29,440 nucleotides of DNA, taken from positions 1-29,440 of the forward strand of contig JAZNGT010000011.1 of the NCBI GenBank assembly GCA_045576635.1, in the 5' to 3' direction. A model generated the notes under the pieces. It searched no databases. It had not been told where the DNA came from and saw only the letters and a list, made by a program, of their open reading frames with translations. Shown here piece after piece: positions 1 to 7,379 of this stretch; position 1 is the first letter of the stretch, and each line of letters starts with the position of its first letter. The translations under genes and the position numbers were made by a program. This DNA is from Congzhengia sp045576635. GTDB lineage: Bacteria > Bacillota > Clostridia > UBA1381 > UBA9506.

Positions 1-119
1 AAATGACGAATTCCTTCCTTAAGTTTTGCGTTATTTTAACTTTTTAAGCATATTAGAAAGGCTTTGTTATACGTTTTCTTTGCCTTGGGTGGTGTGCGCA
101 TTTTGCTACACCCCCTTTT
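1..119 (+). repeat. Interspersed repeat, copy 1 (right half, cut by window edge)
   Basis: Bases 1-119 are identical, base for base, to 9078-9196 in repeat copy 2, and closely resemble the inverted copy 3 (24998-25224). The piece starts inside the loop of the element's central GAATTC hairpin, so the left half lies off the window. The right end has GGGTG (98-102 region) pairing with CACCC, followed by a T run, which reads as an intrinsic terminator on the plus strand. It stops 10 bases from the trxB stop codon, as the other copies also abut stop codons. Confidence 0.9.
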
Positions 120-128
120 ATTTTCGTT

Positions 129-1040
129 TTACTGTTCCAAAAGATATCTTTGTACTGCGTAAACTGCCTCGGCACCGTCCGATGCGGCGGTAATAATCTG
201 CCGGAGCGTCTTTTTCCGAACATCTCCTGCGGCAAAAATGCCGGGGCGAGAAGTCGAAAGTTCAGAGTCGGTTATAATGTATCCGTTCTCGTCAAGCGCC
301 ACCAAGTCTTTTGCCAGACTGTTTTCCGGTGATGTTCCAACTGCAACAAACACTGCATCTGTGGTAACGTTTCTTTCGGTTTCATCTTTTGTATTTTGTA
401 ATACGGCGCCTTTTACAACATTGTCTCCAAAAATTTCAGAAACAGTATAATTTAAAAGTAGTTCAATGTTCGGAGTGTTTTTAACGCGTTCTTCTAAATG
501 CTTTGCGCCGCGGAACGCATCGCGTCTGTGCACCAAATACACAGTTTCGCAGATAGAAGATAAAAACAAAGCATCTTCAAGGGCAGTATCACCACCGCCC
601 ACAACCATCGCGGTTTTGTTTTTAAAAAACGCACCATCACAGGTTGCGCAGTAAGATACGCCACGACCTGAAAATTTTTCTTCGCCGGGGATCCCTAATT
701 TTTTCGGAAATGCACCGGTAGCAAAAATCAGCGTTTTTGCATCATAACTGCCTTGCTCTGTTATTACGGTTTTAACGGCGCCGTTTATGTTTACAGAAAC
801 AACCTCTTCGGTTTTAAATTCTGAGCCAAAGGATTCTGCCTGGCTGTGCATTGACGCTGAAAACACAAACACATCGCGAATGGACGGCGCACCGGGATAG
901 TTATCAATTTCGGCGGTTTTGAGCATCTGTCCGCCGAAAAACAGTTTTTCAAACAAAACGCAGGAAAGACCTGCACGGCCTGCATAAAGTGCGGCAGTAA
1001 GCCCTGCGGGGCCACCGCCTATAATGGCAACATCATACAT
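129..1040 (-). CDS. trxB: Thioredoxin-disulfide reductase
   Basis: NADPH- and FAD-dependent cytosolic flavoprotein that reduces thioredoxin. The 303-residue protein opens with an FAD-binding GGGPAG (residues 8-13), carries the redox CATC pair (C131, C134) followed by DG, an NADPH-binding GGGDTALE (148-155), and a C-terminal second FAD motif GIFAAGDVR. Length is normal for bacterial TrxB (about 300-320). I chose the ATG at 1040 because it gives the family start MYDVAIIGGG and has GAGG nine bases upstream; ATGs at 1049 and 1055 are in frame but fit worse. The start overlaps the stop of the upstream DUF4364 gene by eight bases, so translation is probably coupled. Last gene of a three-gene minus-strand operon; the repeat at 1-119 follows its stop. 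Confidence 0.96.
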   Translation of the reverse strand: MYDVAIIGGGPAGLTAALYAGRAGLSCVLFEKLFFGGQMLKTAEIDNYPGAPSIRDVFVFSASMHSQAESFGSEFKTEEVVSVNINGAVKTVITEQGSYDAKTLIFATGAFPKKLGIPGEEKFSGRGVSYCATCDGAFFKNKTAMVVGGGDTALEDALFLSSICETVYLVHRRDAFRGAKHLEERVKNTPNIELLLNYTVSEIFGDNVVKGAVLQNTKDETERNVTTDAVFVAVGTSPENSLAKDLVALDENGYIITDSELSTSRPGIFAAGDVRKKTLRQIITAASDGAEAVYAVQRYLLEQ

Positions 1041-1611
1041 TTTTCTCATCCTCATTATCGTCTGCTTCGGAAAGTATTGAAATCATTTGAGAATAAAACT
1101 GAAACGGGTCCTTTTGAAAACCGCGCCTTAAAGAAAAGGCTTTTTGGCGGCTTCCGGCAAAGAGCGATAACTTCATAAGTGTATGTTTCCCCTCTTTTAG
1201 TTCGATATCCAAATTATTTGCATCTTTTCCGAGAGGAACAATTTCACATTTGGCCTTTGCTTTTTCGTTTTCACGGCGGAAGTATTCGTCGATTGCGTCT
1301 TTTAAAGACTTTCTTACACTTGCCATGATTTTGTCTTCAAACATATCCAAAAGTTCGCTTCCCTGCGGTGTGATGTCGTACTTTTCTACTGCGTCGCGCC
1401 ATACTTTTTTGATATAGTTATCTTTTATCATATCATCAATTTGAGAGCAGAGTGCCATAAAATCCACACTGGTTGCAGAGAGCATAAAATGTTTTACTTC
1501 AATGTCCGTAATGGGAAGATCGGCATAGCGAATGCAAAACAGAACAGAAAGTTTGATTTCTGTTTCGTCATTTAAGTGATAATATACATTTTCCAATATA
1601 TTTTTTTTCAT
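1033..1611 (-). CDS. DUF4364 family protein (predicted winged-helix regulator)
   Basis: A 192-residue soluble protein that I recognise as DUF4364, a family common in Clostridia. The N-terminal third (KKNILENVYYH... then DLPITDIEVKHFML and YDITPQGSELLDMF) has the helix-strand-helix and 'ITPQG' pattern of winged-helix DNA-binding domains of the PadR/ArsR kind; the C-terminal part is a separate small alpha/beta domain of unknown role. Start at ATG 1611 puts an AAAGGAT Shine-Dalgarno nine bases upstream; a GTG at 1620 directly abuts that site and is unlikely. It lies 33 bases after the Na/Pi cotransporter gene and overlaps trxB. A regulatory role is inferred from the fold, not shown. Confidence 0.85.
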   Translation of the reverse strand: MKKNILENVYYHLNDETEIKLSVLFCIRYADLPITDIEVKHFMLSATSVDFMALCSQIDDMIKDNYIKKVWRDAVEKYDITPQGSELLDMFEDKIMASVRKSLKDAIDEYFRRENEKAKAKCEIVPLGKDANNLDIELKEGKHTLMKLSLFAGSRQKAFSLRRGFQKDPFQFYSQMISILSEADDNEDEKNV

Positions 1612-1644
1612 AGAACGCACATCCTTTGCATGCCGTTTTTTGTC

Positions 1645-3408
1645 TTATTGTTTAAGCGCATACTTTTCCTTATAGGACTGATACATTGCGCTGAATTCTT
1701 CTTCGCCGCTTGATTTTAATTGCTTTAAGTATTCATGAGTTTCGAAAGAATCGTTTTCGGTTTCAATAAAGTATACTGCGACATTTGAGCAGTGGTCAGA
1801 AATTCTTTCGTAGTTATTGATAAGGTCAGAAAGAATAAATCCGAGTTCGATTGTGCAATCGCCCTGCTGCAATCTTTCAACATGACCTGCTTTGATTTTG
1901 CGCTTTAATCTGTCGATCACCTGTTCAAGCGGCTCGATTTTCTTTGCGATATCTGTACTTCCGTGAATTAAGGTGTCAACCGCCAGGGTTAAAATTTCGG
2001 TTACTGCGGCATCCATAATTTTAATATCTTCGGTTGCCTTCTCGGAGAACGAAATCTTTTTGTCGTGAATTTCTTTTGCGGCTTCTGCAATGTTTAATGC
2101 GTGGTCCGAAATTCTTTCAAGGTCGCCGATGCAGTGCAACAGTTCTGTTACTTCTTTACTGTCTTTGGAAGAAATCTCTGTTGCTGCAATTTTTACAAGA
2201 TATGTACTTGTTTTATCTTCATACTTGTCCACAGTTTGTTCAAGCCGTGCAATTTCTTCGAATGATTTATCGTTGTAGGATTCTAAAAGAGAAGATGCTT
2301 TTACGAATGTATCAAGTGTGATTTTTGCCATATCACATACGAGTTCTTTACACTTTTCAACCGCAAAGGAAGGAATGGATAAGAATCTGTCGTCCAGGGT
2401 ATCGAACACGCTTGCGGTTTCGTCTCCTTTTTTGCTTTTGATTGTCTTGATTGCAAGTGTTTCAAGCGGTTTGCAGAACGGCAATAAGATTATGGTAGAG
2501 AATATATTAAATAAGGTATGAACAACAGCAATGTTAAATGCCGATGCTCTTTCTGCCATAAATCCAAATCCGATAAAATGATTTAAAAGATAGAAAATAA
2601 CGCTTACTGCAACAACGCCAATCATTTTAATGTACAAACACGAAAACGCAACGCGTCGCGATTCGGTGTTGCCGCTGATTGCTGAAATAATAGGTGTAAT
2701 GGTTGTACCGATGTTCTGACCTAAAATAACGGGAATTGCAGTAGAGTACGGAATCACACAAGTAAGTGCGAGCGCCTGCAACACACCGACAGAAGCAGAA
2801 GAAGACTGAATGATTGCAGTAAATAAAGTGCCCACCAAAATACCCATAATAGGGTTATTGGAGAACATAAGCAGAATGCTTCTGAATGATTCGTTGTCTT
2901 TTAAACCTTCTACGGCGGAACTCATAGATTCCATGCCGAACATTAAAATGGCAAAACCTAAGAACATAGAGCCAGTGTTTCGTCTTTTGTCATTTTTGGC
3001 AATCATGGTCAGAATAAGACCGATTGCAGCAAGAATGGGGGTAAACGATTCGGGTTTTAAAAGTTTAAAAAGGATTGCGGTGCCCTTAATGTCCGCGGTA
3101 CTTAAAAGCCATGATGTAACCGTAGTACCAATATTTGCGCCCATAATGATACTGATGGTTTGTCCAAGTTTCATGATACCGGAGTTTACAAAGCCTACCA
3201 GCATAACAGTAGTTGCTGAAGACGACTGAATAATAGCCGTTACAACAAGACCGAGCAAAAATCCTTTCCAACGGTTTGATGTAAGACGCGCGAGGATTGA
3301 TTCAAGTTTGCCTCCTGCGAGTTTTTTCAAACTGTCACCCATAAGGTCCATACCGAATAAAAACAGAGCAAGACCACCGATTAATGCTAAAATGCTAAAA
3401 ATATCCAT
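1645..3408 (-). CDS. Na+/phosphate cotransporter with PhoU-like tail
   Basis: Sodium-dependent phosphate importer of the NptA/SLC34 family (PF02690 repeats), 587 residues. The N-terminal half is membrane-embedded with two inverted repeats carrying the diagnostic QSSSATTV and QSSSASVG signatures and two GANIGTT/GQNIGTT loops. From about residue 340 onward the protein is soluble and helical with two PhoU-like segments (ERISDHALNIAEA and YERISDHCSNVAVYF), as in bacterial NptA proteins. ATG 3408 is chosen because GGAGG sits six bases upstream; an upstream in-frame ATG at 3441 has no such site. First gene of the operon with DUF4364 and trxB. A second member of the family is encoded at 13977-15662. 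The transported ion is inferred from the family. Confidence 0.93.
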   Translation of the reverse strand: MDIFSILALIGGLALFLFGMDLMGDSLKKLAGGKLESILARLTSNRWKGFLLGLVVTAIIQSSSATTVMLVGFVNSGIMKLGQTISIIMGANIGTTVTSWLLSTADIKGTAILFKLLKPESFTPILAAIGLILTMIAKNDKRRNTGSMFLGFAILMFGMESMSSAVEGLKDNESFRSILLMFSNNPIMGILVGTLFTAIIQSSSASVGVLQALALTCVIPYSTAIPVILGQNIGTTITPIISAISGNTESRRVAFSCLYIKMIGVVAVSVIFYLLNHFIGFGFMAERASAFNIAVVHTLFNIFSTIILLPFCKPLETLAIKTIKSKKGDETASVFDTLDDRFLSIPSFAVEKCKELVCDMAKITLDTFVKASSLLESYNDKSFEEIARLEQTVDKYEDKTSTYLVKIAATEISSKDSKEVTELLHCIGDLERISDHALNIAEAAKEIHDKKISFSEKATEDIKIMDAAVTEILTLAVDTLIHGSTDIAKKIEPLEQVIDRLKRKIKAGHVERLQQGDCTIELGFILSDLINNYERISDHCSNVAVYFIETENDSFETHEYLKQLKSSGEEEFSAMYQSYKEKYALKQ

Positions 3409-3474
3409 AGTACCCTCCTGATAATAAAAAGCGTTAACCACACTAAACCCATTCTATATTACTTTATGGTAAAT

Positions 3475-3504
3475 ATTATATCATAGAAAAATTCACATCG
3501 TCAA
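3475..3504 (-). promoter_or_regulatory. Sigma-A promoter of the Na/Pi cotransporter - trxB operon
   Basis: On the minus strand TTGACG (3499-3504) and a perfect TATAAT (3475-3480) are separated by 18 bases. It lies 67 bases upstream of the ATG at 3408 and is back-to-back with the promoter at 3534-3562. Confidence 0.75.
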
Positions 3505-3533
3505 CTGTTTTTGATCTGCGAAATATGAAAAAG

Positions 3534-3562
3534 TTGCAACAGGAAAGACATTGTGTTATACT
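3534..3562 (+). promoter_or_regulatory. Sigma-A promoter of the SpoU methyltransferase operon
   Basis: TTGCAA (3534-3539), 17-base spacer, TATACT (3557-3562). The transcript would start about 25 bases before the ATG at 3593. This argues against the in-frame TTG at 3551, which falls inside the promoter. Confidence 0.75.
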
Positions 3563-3592
3563 TATTACAATAGGGAAAAAAAGGTGGAGAAT

Positions 3593-4357
3593 ATGAGCGT
3601 AAAAAAGATTTTATCATCTGACAATGCATTCATTAAAAAAATTGCAAAATTAAATACGAGAAAATACAGAGAAGCGTTCGGCCTTTTTTTAACAGAGGGC
3701 GAGCGCGCGGCAATTGAAGCGGCTCAGTCCGGCTTTTTAATCGAAAGCATTATTATGACGGAGCAGTATTTTGATGCGCATCCGGATGCGTTTTTGTCGC
3801 ATGAACGAATTGTAACGACAGATAAGATTTTTGCCACACTTTGCGACACCAAAACACCGCAGGGCGTGATGGCGGTTTGTAAAATTCCGGAAGCAAAAGC
3901 GCTTTTTAAAAAACGCTATGTGTACTGCGATAAGGTGCAGGATCCGGGAAATGCCGGCACCATTATCCGCACAGCCGATGCGTTTGGCTTTGACGGCGTT
4001 ATCTTTTCAAGCGGCAGCGTTGATGTATATTCTCCCAAAGTGATTCGCTCTACCATGGGTTCCGTATTTCATATTGATGTCTTAACGGACGGAACAAAAG
4101 AAATGTTACTCTCTGCAAAAGAAAGCGGATATTTTATAAGCGCAACAGCACTTACGGGCGCGAGCAGGGTGAGTACAAATATGACAAAGAGAGACAAACA
4201 GATTTACATAGTAGGAAATGAGGCAAACGGCGTGTCGCAGGAAATTTTAGATATTGCCGATGAAACGGTATATATCAAAATGCCGGGAAGCGCAGAATCT
4301 TTAAATGTCGGCGTTGCCGCTTCAGTTTTAATGTACGAGGTGGTGCGGCATGAATAA
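3593..4357 (+). CDS. TrmH/SpoU-family RNA 2'-O-methyltransferase
   Basis: AdoMet-dependent RNA ribose methyltransferase with a SPOUT (trefoil-knot) fold, 254 residues. The N-terminal ~95 residues match the substrate-binding domain (KILSSDNAFIKKIAKL... FLTEGERA). The catalytic domain has the three family motifs: NAGTIIRTADAFG with the catalytic Asn and Arg, IYIVGNEANGVS, and the knot motif IKMPGSAESLNVGVAASV. Closest in pattern to the RlmB/TsnR/YsgA type that methylates 23S rRNA, but the exact site cannot be read from sequence. ATG 3593 has GGTGGAG four bases upstream. The stop overlaps the tadA start by eight bases. Confidence 0.93.
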   Translation: MSVKKILSSDNAFIKKIAKLNTRKYREAFGLFLTEGERAAIEAAQSGFLIESIIMTEQYFDAHPDAFLSHERIVTTDKIFATLCDTKTPQGVMAVCKIPEAKALFKKRYVYCDKVQDPGNAGTIIRTADAFGFDGVIFSSGSVDVYSPKVIRSTMGSVFHIDVLTDGTKEMLLSAKESGYFISATALTGASRVSTNMTKRDKQIYIVGNEANGVSQEILDIADETVYIKMPGSAESLNVGVAASVLMYEVVRHE

Positions 4358-4820
4358 GTATATGGACGTCGCATTAAAAGAGGCGCACCTTGCGTTAGAG
4401 GCAGGCGAGGTGCCGGTCGGCGCAGCAATCTTTAAAGGGGACGTGCTTGTAGCATCTGCGCACAACGAAACGGAAAAAAGACAAGACCCCACTGCACACG
4501 CAGAAATGCTTGCGATGAAACGGGCGCGGGAAAAATTAGGCACAAAATACTTAATGGGATTAAGTCTTTACGTTACGTTAGAGCCGTGTGCTATGTGCAG
4601 GGGTGCTGCGGCTCTTTATAAATTAGACCGCATTTATTTTGGCGCGTATGACGCAAAAAGTGGCGTATGCGGAGGAAAAACAGACCTTACAGTATCGGAT
4701 GTATTTGATTATAAGACTGAGGTATACGGGAGCATCGACGAACCCGAATGTGAGGCACTTTTGAAATCGTTTTTTCAGTCTGTTCGAAAGGAGCATCGAC
4801 ATGGGCGAGAACAGTTATAA
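4350..4820 (+). CDS. tadA: tRNA-specific adenosine deaminase
   Basis: Zinc enzyme that converts A34 to inosine in the tRNA-Arg(ACG) anticodon. The 156-residue protein has the cytidine/deoxycytidylate deaminase motif: H50-A-E52 (zinc ligand and proton shuttle) and P-C80-A-M-C83 (zinc ligands), with the TadA-typical N-terminus MALKEAHLALEAGEVPVGA-like pattern. Length is normal. The start lies within the last codons of the methyltransferase gene and the final 20 bases overlap the downstream peptidase gene, so the three are one transcriptional unit. Confidence 0.95.
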   Translation: MNKYMDVALKEAHLALEAGEVPVGAAIFKGDVLVASAHNETEKRQDPTAHAEMLAMKRAREKLGTKYLMGLSLYVTLEPCAMCRGAAALYKLDRIYFGAYDAKSGVCGGKTDLTVSDVFDYKTEVYGSIDEPECEALLKSFFQSVRKEHRHGREQL

Positions 4821-5295
4821 AAAACCTGTAAAGAAAACGGATATGGCATCGCTTTATGAACTGATTGCTCCTGTGATAGAAGACGGCGATACCGTAAAAA
4901 TCAATGTTTCGGGGTATAGTATGTATCCGCTGGTGGTGAGTCGTCGTGACCGTGTCCTTTTGGGGAAAGTCGAACAACTTAAAATAGGTGACGTTCCGCT
5001 TTTTAGACGTGAAGACGGGAGTTTTATTCTCCATCGGATTGTGAAAATAAAAGACGGTGCCTACGCCATGATGGGCGATTACGAAACGAAAGAAGAATAT
5101 CCCATTTACCCCTCCCAGATTGTAGCAGTAGCAAAGGGATTTTACAGAAAAGAGAAATTTATATCCTGCGAAAGTGCAATATATAGGCTTTACAGTTTTG
5201 TTTGGCGGCACACGTTGTGTATAAGGGTGCCTATCTTAAAACTACTGGCAAAGATGGTGTCATTTAAGACAAAAAATAAAAGAAAAAAATGTTGA
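4801..5295 (+). CDS. S24/S26-family signal-peptidase-like protein (Ser/His type)
   Basis: A 164-residue protein with the signal peptidase I core: SGYSMYP (residues 37-43, nucleophile Ser), a hydrophobic strand DRVLLGKV, GDVPLF, and FILHRIVKI where a His occupies the position of the general-base Lys seen in ordinary bacterial SPase I, as in the ER/archaeal SipW type. A G-D pair follows (MMGDYET). There is no N-terminal membrane anchor; the last 60 residues are basic and partly hydrophobic, so any membrane contact would be C-terminal. AAAGGAG sits seven bases before ATG 4801. It overlaps tadA by 20 bases. Substrate unknown; small S24/S26 proteins of this sort are common in Clostridia, sometimes beside peptide maturation genes, but none are seen here. 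Confidence 0.75.
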   Translation: MGENSYKKPVKKTDMASLYELIAPVIEDGDTVKINVSGYSMYPLVVSRRDRVLLGKVEQLKIGDVPLFRREDGSFILHRIVKIKDGAYAMMGDYETKEEYPIYPSQIVAVAKGFYRKEKFISCESAIYRLYSFVWRHTLCIRVPILKLLAKMVSFKTKNKRKKC

Positions 5296-5320
5296 CTTTA
5301 TCGCTTTTTTGTGCTACAAT
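5292..5320 (+). promoter_or_regulatory. Sigma-A promoter of rplU-prp-rpmA
   Basis: TTGACT (5292-5297), 17-base spacer, TACAAT (5315-5320). The -35 box overlaps the stop codon of the S26-like peptidase gene, so the ribosomal operon has its own promoter and may also receive read-through. Confidence 0.85.
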
Positions 5321-5325
5321 GTATT

Positions 5326-5404
5326 CTAGCCGCGTGTGTGAGGTTATAAATGAATGTCAATTCTACCGAAACGGCAGCGAGCAAGGTTGGAGGAGGTGCA
5401 AGAC
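5326..5404 (+). promoter_or_regulatory. Probable ribosomal protein L21 leader
   Basis: The 80 bases between the promoter and the rplU start have the position and look of the Firmicute L21 leader (Rfam RF00559): GCCG (5329-5332) can pair with CGGC (5372-5375), enclosing a purine-rich region, and the 3' side runs into a very strong AGGAGGTG ribosome binding site. In this family the leader is thought to let L21 repress its own operon. Assigned from memory of the motif and context; a covariance-model search would settle it. Confidence 0.55.
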
Positions 5405-5719
5405 ATGTACGCAATTATCAAAACCGGCGGAAAACAGTACAAAGTTTCCGAAGGAGACGTTATCTACGTTGAAAAACTCGGCGTGGCTGACGAAGAAACA
5501 GTAACATTTAACGAAGTTTTGGCAGTTGGCGAAGGCGATGCTTTAAAAGTAGGTGCTCCTTATGTTGAAGGCGCAACTGTTACAGCAAAAGCTTTGGTTG
5601 CTGAAGGTAAAGCGAAAAAGATCATTGTTTTCAAGTACAAGCCTAAAAAGGGTTACAAGAAAAAACAAGGTCACAGACAGCCTTTCACAAAGGTTGTTAT
5701 CGAAAAGATTAACGCATAA
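5405..5719 (+). CDS. rplU: 50S ribosomal protein L21
   Basis: Large-subunit protein of 104 residues that binds 23S rRNA. The start MYAIIKTGGKQYKVSEGD and the basic C-terminal stretch KYKPKKGYKKKQGHRQPF with the L21 signature are unmistakable. ATG 5405 is preceded by AGGAGGTG at the proper distance; a longer in-frame reading from 5354 lacks such a site and would run through the leader. First gene of the conserved L21 - Prp - L27 order. Codons are strongly biased, as expected for a highly expressed gene. Confidence 0.98.
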   Translation: MYAIIKTGGKQYKVSEGDVIYVEKLGVADEETVTFNEVLAVGEGDALKVGAPYVEGATVTAKALVAEGKAKKIIVFKYKPKKGYKKKQGHRQPFTKVVIEKINA

Positions 5720-5721
5720 TT

Positions 5722-6051
5722 ATGACTAAGATATGTGTTTATCGAAACAATGGGGACATTGTAAAATATACAGTCGAAGGACACACAGAATATGCTGAAA
5801 GCGGCGAAGATATCGTCTGTGCAGCAGTTTCTTCTTTAACAATGGCAACACTAAACGGTTTAACCGATGTGGCAAACATTGTAGTGGGATATGAGATGCG
5901 AGATGCATACTTAGAGGTTGTTCTTCCTGAGGTTCTTACAAAAACGGAACGAACACATGCTGATATTTTACTTAAAACTTTGGTTTTATCCCTGAAAAAT
6001 TTAGAAGAACAATATGGCGAGTATATAACCATTACTGAACTGGAGGTGTAA
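5722..6051 (+). CDS. prp: Ribosomal-processing cysteine protease Prp
   Basis: Cysteine protease of 109 residues that trims the N-terminal leader from L27 in Firmicutes and relatives. The catalytic pair is visible as H21 in VEGHTEYAESGEDIVCAAVS and C33 in the same stretch; the remainder matches the small alpha/beta Prp fold. The ATG is only two bases after the rplU stop and has no clear Shine-Dalgarno of its own, so translation is likely coupled to rplU. Its substrate is the next gene, whose product carries the expected cleavage site. Confidence 0.94.
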   Translation: MTKICVYRNNGDIVKYTVEGHTEYAESGEDIVCAAVSSLTMATLNGLTDVANIVVGYEMRDAYLEVVLPEVLTKTERTHADILLKTLVLSLKNLEEQYGEYITITELEV

Positions 6052-6053
6052 GT

Positions 6054-6341
6054 ATGCTTAAAATTAACATTCAGCTCTTCGCTCATAAAAAGGGTGTAGG
6101 TAGCACAAAGAACGGCCGTGATTCAGAGGCAAAACGTTTAGGTGTTAAAAAAGCAGACGGCCAGAACGTTCTCGCTGGTAACATTTTGGTTAGACAGAGA
6201 GGAACAAAAATCCATCCCGGAACAAACGTAGGCAAGGGTGGAGACGATACATTGTTCGCTTTGGTTAACGGTAAAGTGAAATTCGAGAAGTTCGGAAGCG
6301 GCAAAAAACGTGTTAGCGTTTACGAGGACGTTACTGCGTAA
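6054..6341 (+). CDS. rpmA: 50S ribosomal protein L27 with cleavable leader
   Basis: Large-subunit protein near the peptidyl transferase centre, 95 residues. The mature body starts at AHKKGVGSTKNGRDSE; before it is the nine-residue extension MLKINIQLF that Prp removes after Phe in Firmicutes. GGAGGTG lies just upstream, overlapping the prp stop region. A strong terminator follows at 6354-6384. The obgE gene that often comes next in other Bacillota is not here. Confidence 0.98.
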   Translation: MLKINIQLFAHKKGVGSTKNGRDSEAKRLGVKKADGQNVLAGNILVRQRGTKIHPGTNVGKGGDDTLFALVNGKVKFEKFGSGKKRVSVYEDVTA

Positions 6342-6353
6342 ATCTTAAAAAAT

Positions 6354-6384
6354 AAAGTCCCGAATTTGTTTCGGGACTTTTTTA
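6354..6384 (+). terminator. Intrinsic terminator of the rplU operon
   Basis: Perfect 11-bp stem AAAGTCCCGAA (6354-6364) with TTCGGGACTTT (6370-6380), five-base loop, then TTT. It ends the L21-L27 operon just before the next gene's ribosome binding site. Confidence 0.9.
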
Positions 6385-6407
6385 TTACAACGAAAGGAGA
6401 TAGCGCC

Positions 6408-7103
6408 ATGCCTAAAATCTTTGCAATATCCGATCTGCATTTAAGTTTTACAGCCGATAAGCCGATGCATGTTTTTGGCAGCAGATGGGACAACTACGAG
6501 GAAAAAATAAAAGAAAACTGGCAAAGCAAGGTTTCGAAAGATGATATTGTCCTCATGCCCGGCGATACCTCCTGGTCAACATATATCCGTGATGCTTACG
6601 ACGATTTTAAGTTTATCGAAGACTTAAACGGAACGAAAGTTATCACAAAAGGGAACCACGATTATTGGTGGGAAACACTTTCTAAATTAAACATCTTTTT
6701 AGACGAAAATAATTTTCACACCATATCTTTTATCCATAACACCACAAAGGTGTTTGGAAATGTTGCAGTGTGTGGCACAAAAGGGTATCCCGAAACAGAA
6801 AAAATGCCGGAAAACGAGGAAGAAAGAAAACTTTATAACCGCGAACTTTTAAGGCTTGGTCAGGCGATTTCTGCCGCGAAACAAACCGGAACCGAAAAAA
6901 TCGTGGTGATGCTTCATTACCCGCCCGGTGCAAATACGGAGTTTGCAAAAATGATGCAGGATGAGAAAGTGGATTTCTGTGTCTTCGGGCATCTCCACGG
7001 AAAATACGAAAATGCCGTGCAGGGAAATGTGCGTGGGGTTGAATACAGACTGGTTTCTTGTGACTATTTAAAATTTGATCCAATCTATCTTTGCAATTTT
7101 TAA
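6408..7103 (+). CDS. Calcineurin-like metallophosphoesterase
   Basis: A 231-residue predicted cytosolic phosphoesterase with the full two-metal motif set: SDLHLS (D9, H11), GDTSWS, GNHDYWW, MLHYPP and GHLHG. There is no signal peptide. The family includes phosphodiesterases and phosphatases and the substrate cannot be told from sequence; many Firmicutes annotate this form as a Ser/Thr phosphatase or YkuE-like phosphohydrolase. ATG 6408 has AAAGGAGA eight bases upstream. It starts 24 bases after the rplU-operon terminator and no clear promoter of its own is seen, so it may depend on read-through. Confidence 0.88.
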   Translation: MPKIFAISDLHLSFTADKPMHVFGSRWDNYEEKIKENWQSKVSKDDIVLMPGDTSWSTYIRDAYDDFKFIEDLNGTKVITKGNHDYWWETLSKLNIFLDENNFHTISFIHNTTKVFGNVAVCGTKGYPETEKMPENEEERKLYNRELLRLGQAISAAKQTGTEKIVVMLHYPPGANTEFAKMMQDEKVDFCVFGHLHGKYENAVQGNVRGVEYRLVSCDYLKFDPIYLCNF

Positions 7104-7112
7104 ATAAAAGGC

Positions 7113-7141
7113 TTGCATTTTGTAAAATTTTGTGCTATTAT
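7113..7141 (+). promoter_or_regulatory. Sigma-A promoter of the riboswitch-controlled symporter gene
   Basis: TTGCAT (7113-7118), 17-base spacer, TATTAT (7136-7141), with a TG two bases before the -10 box. The transcript would begin about 25 bases before the glycine aptamer. Confidence 0.8.
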
Positions 7142-7170
7142 AAGAAAGTCAACTCAATATTTATGCAAAT

Positions 7171-7270
7171 AAAACTCTGGAGAGTACATGAAAAATGGCG
7201 CCGAAGGTGTAAGGCAGGATCGTTTCTGCTGATCTCTCAGGCAAAAGGACAGAGTAGTTGTTATGCTACT
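7171..7270 (+). promoter_or_regulatory. Glycine riboswitch, single aptamer with probable 3' ghost stem
   Basis: The glycine (gcvT-type) aptamer consensus is present: P1 formed by CTCTG (7175-7179) and CAGAG (7250-7254), GGAGAG at 7179-7184, GGCGCCGAAGG (7198-7207 region) and the 3' core CTCTCAGGCAAAAGGACAGAG region at 7234-7254. Only one full aptamer is visible. Directly 3', AGTAG (7253-7257) pairs with CTACT (7266-7270), the size and place of the 'ghost aptamer' stem of type-1 singlets; this stem shares two bases with P1. The controlled gene is an AGCS amino acid:cation symporter, a known target class of glycine riboswitches. Confidence 0.92.
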
Positions 7271-7273
7271 TTC

Positions 7274-7306
7274 AGTCATTTTTGTTTTTTCAAAAATGAC
7301 TTTTTT
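7274..7306 (+). terminator. Riboswitch expression-platform terminator
   Basis: Perfect 11-bp stem AGTCATTTTTG (7274-7284) with CAAAAATGACT (7291-7301), six-T loop and a T run. It lies between the aptamer and the symporter gene, so control is most simply premature termination. Whether glycine turns the gene on or off is not evident, because no unambiguous antiterminator can be read by eye. Confidence 0.88.
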
Positions 7307-7379
7307 ATTGGAAATTCAGAGGGCTTTTTAGGCTCTCTAATTTTTTGCATAAAAATAAAATAACAAAGGGGAATATTTT

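Noticed and set aside
2034..3229. Long plus-strand frames opposite the Na/Pi cotransporter gene
   Set aside because: Shadow frames of a well-supported membrane protein gene on the minus strand.
3551..3592. TTG start for the SpoU methyltransferase
   Set aside because: It lies within the promoter -10 region, and ATG 3593 has a proper ribosome binding site.
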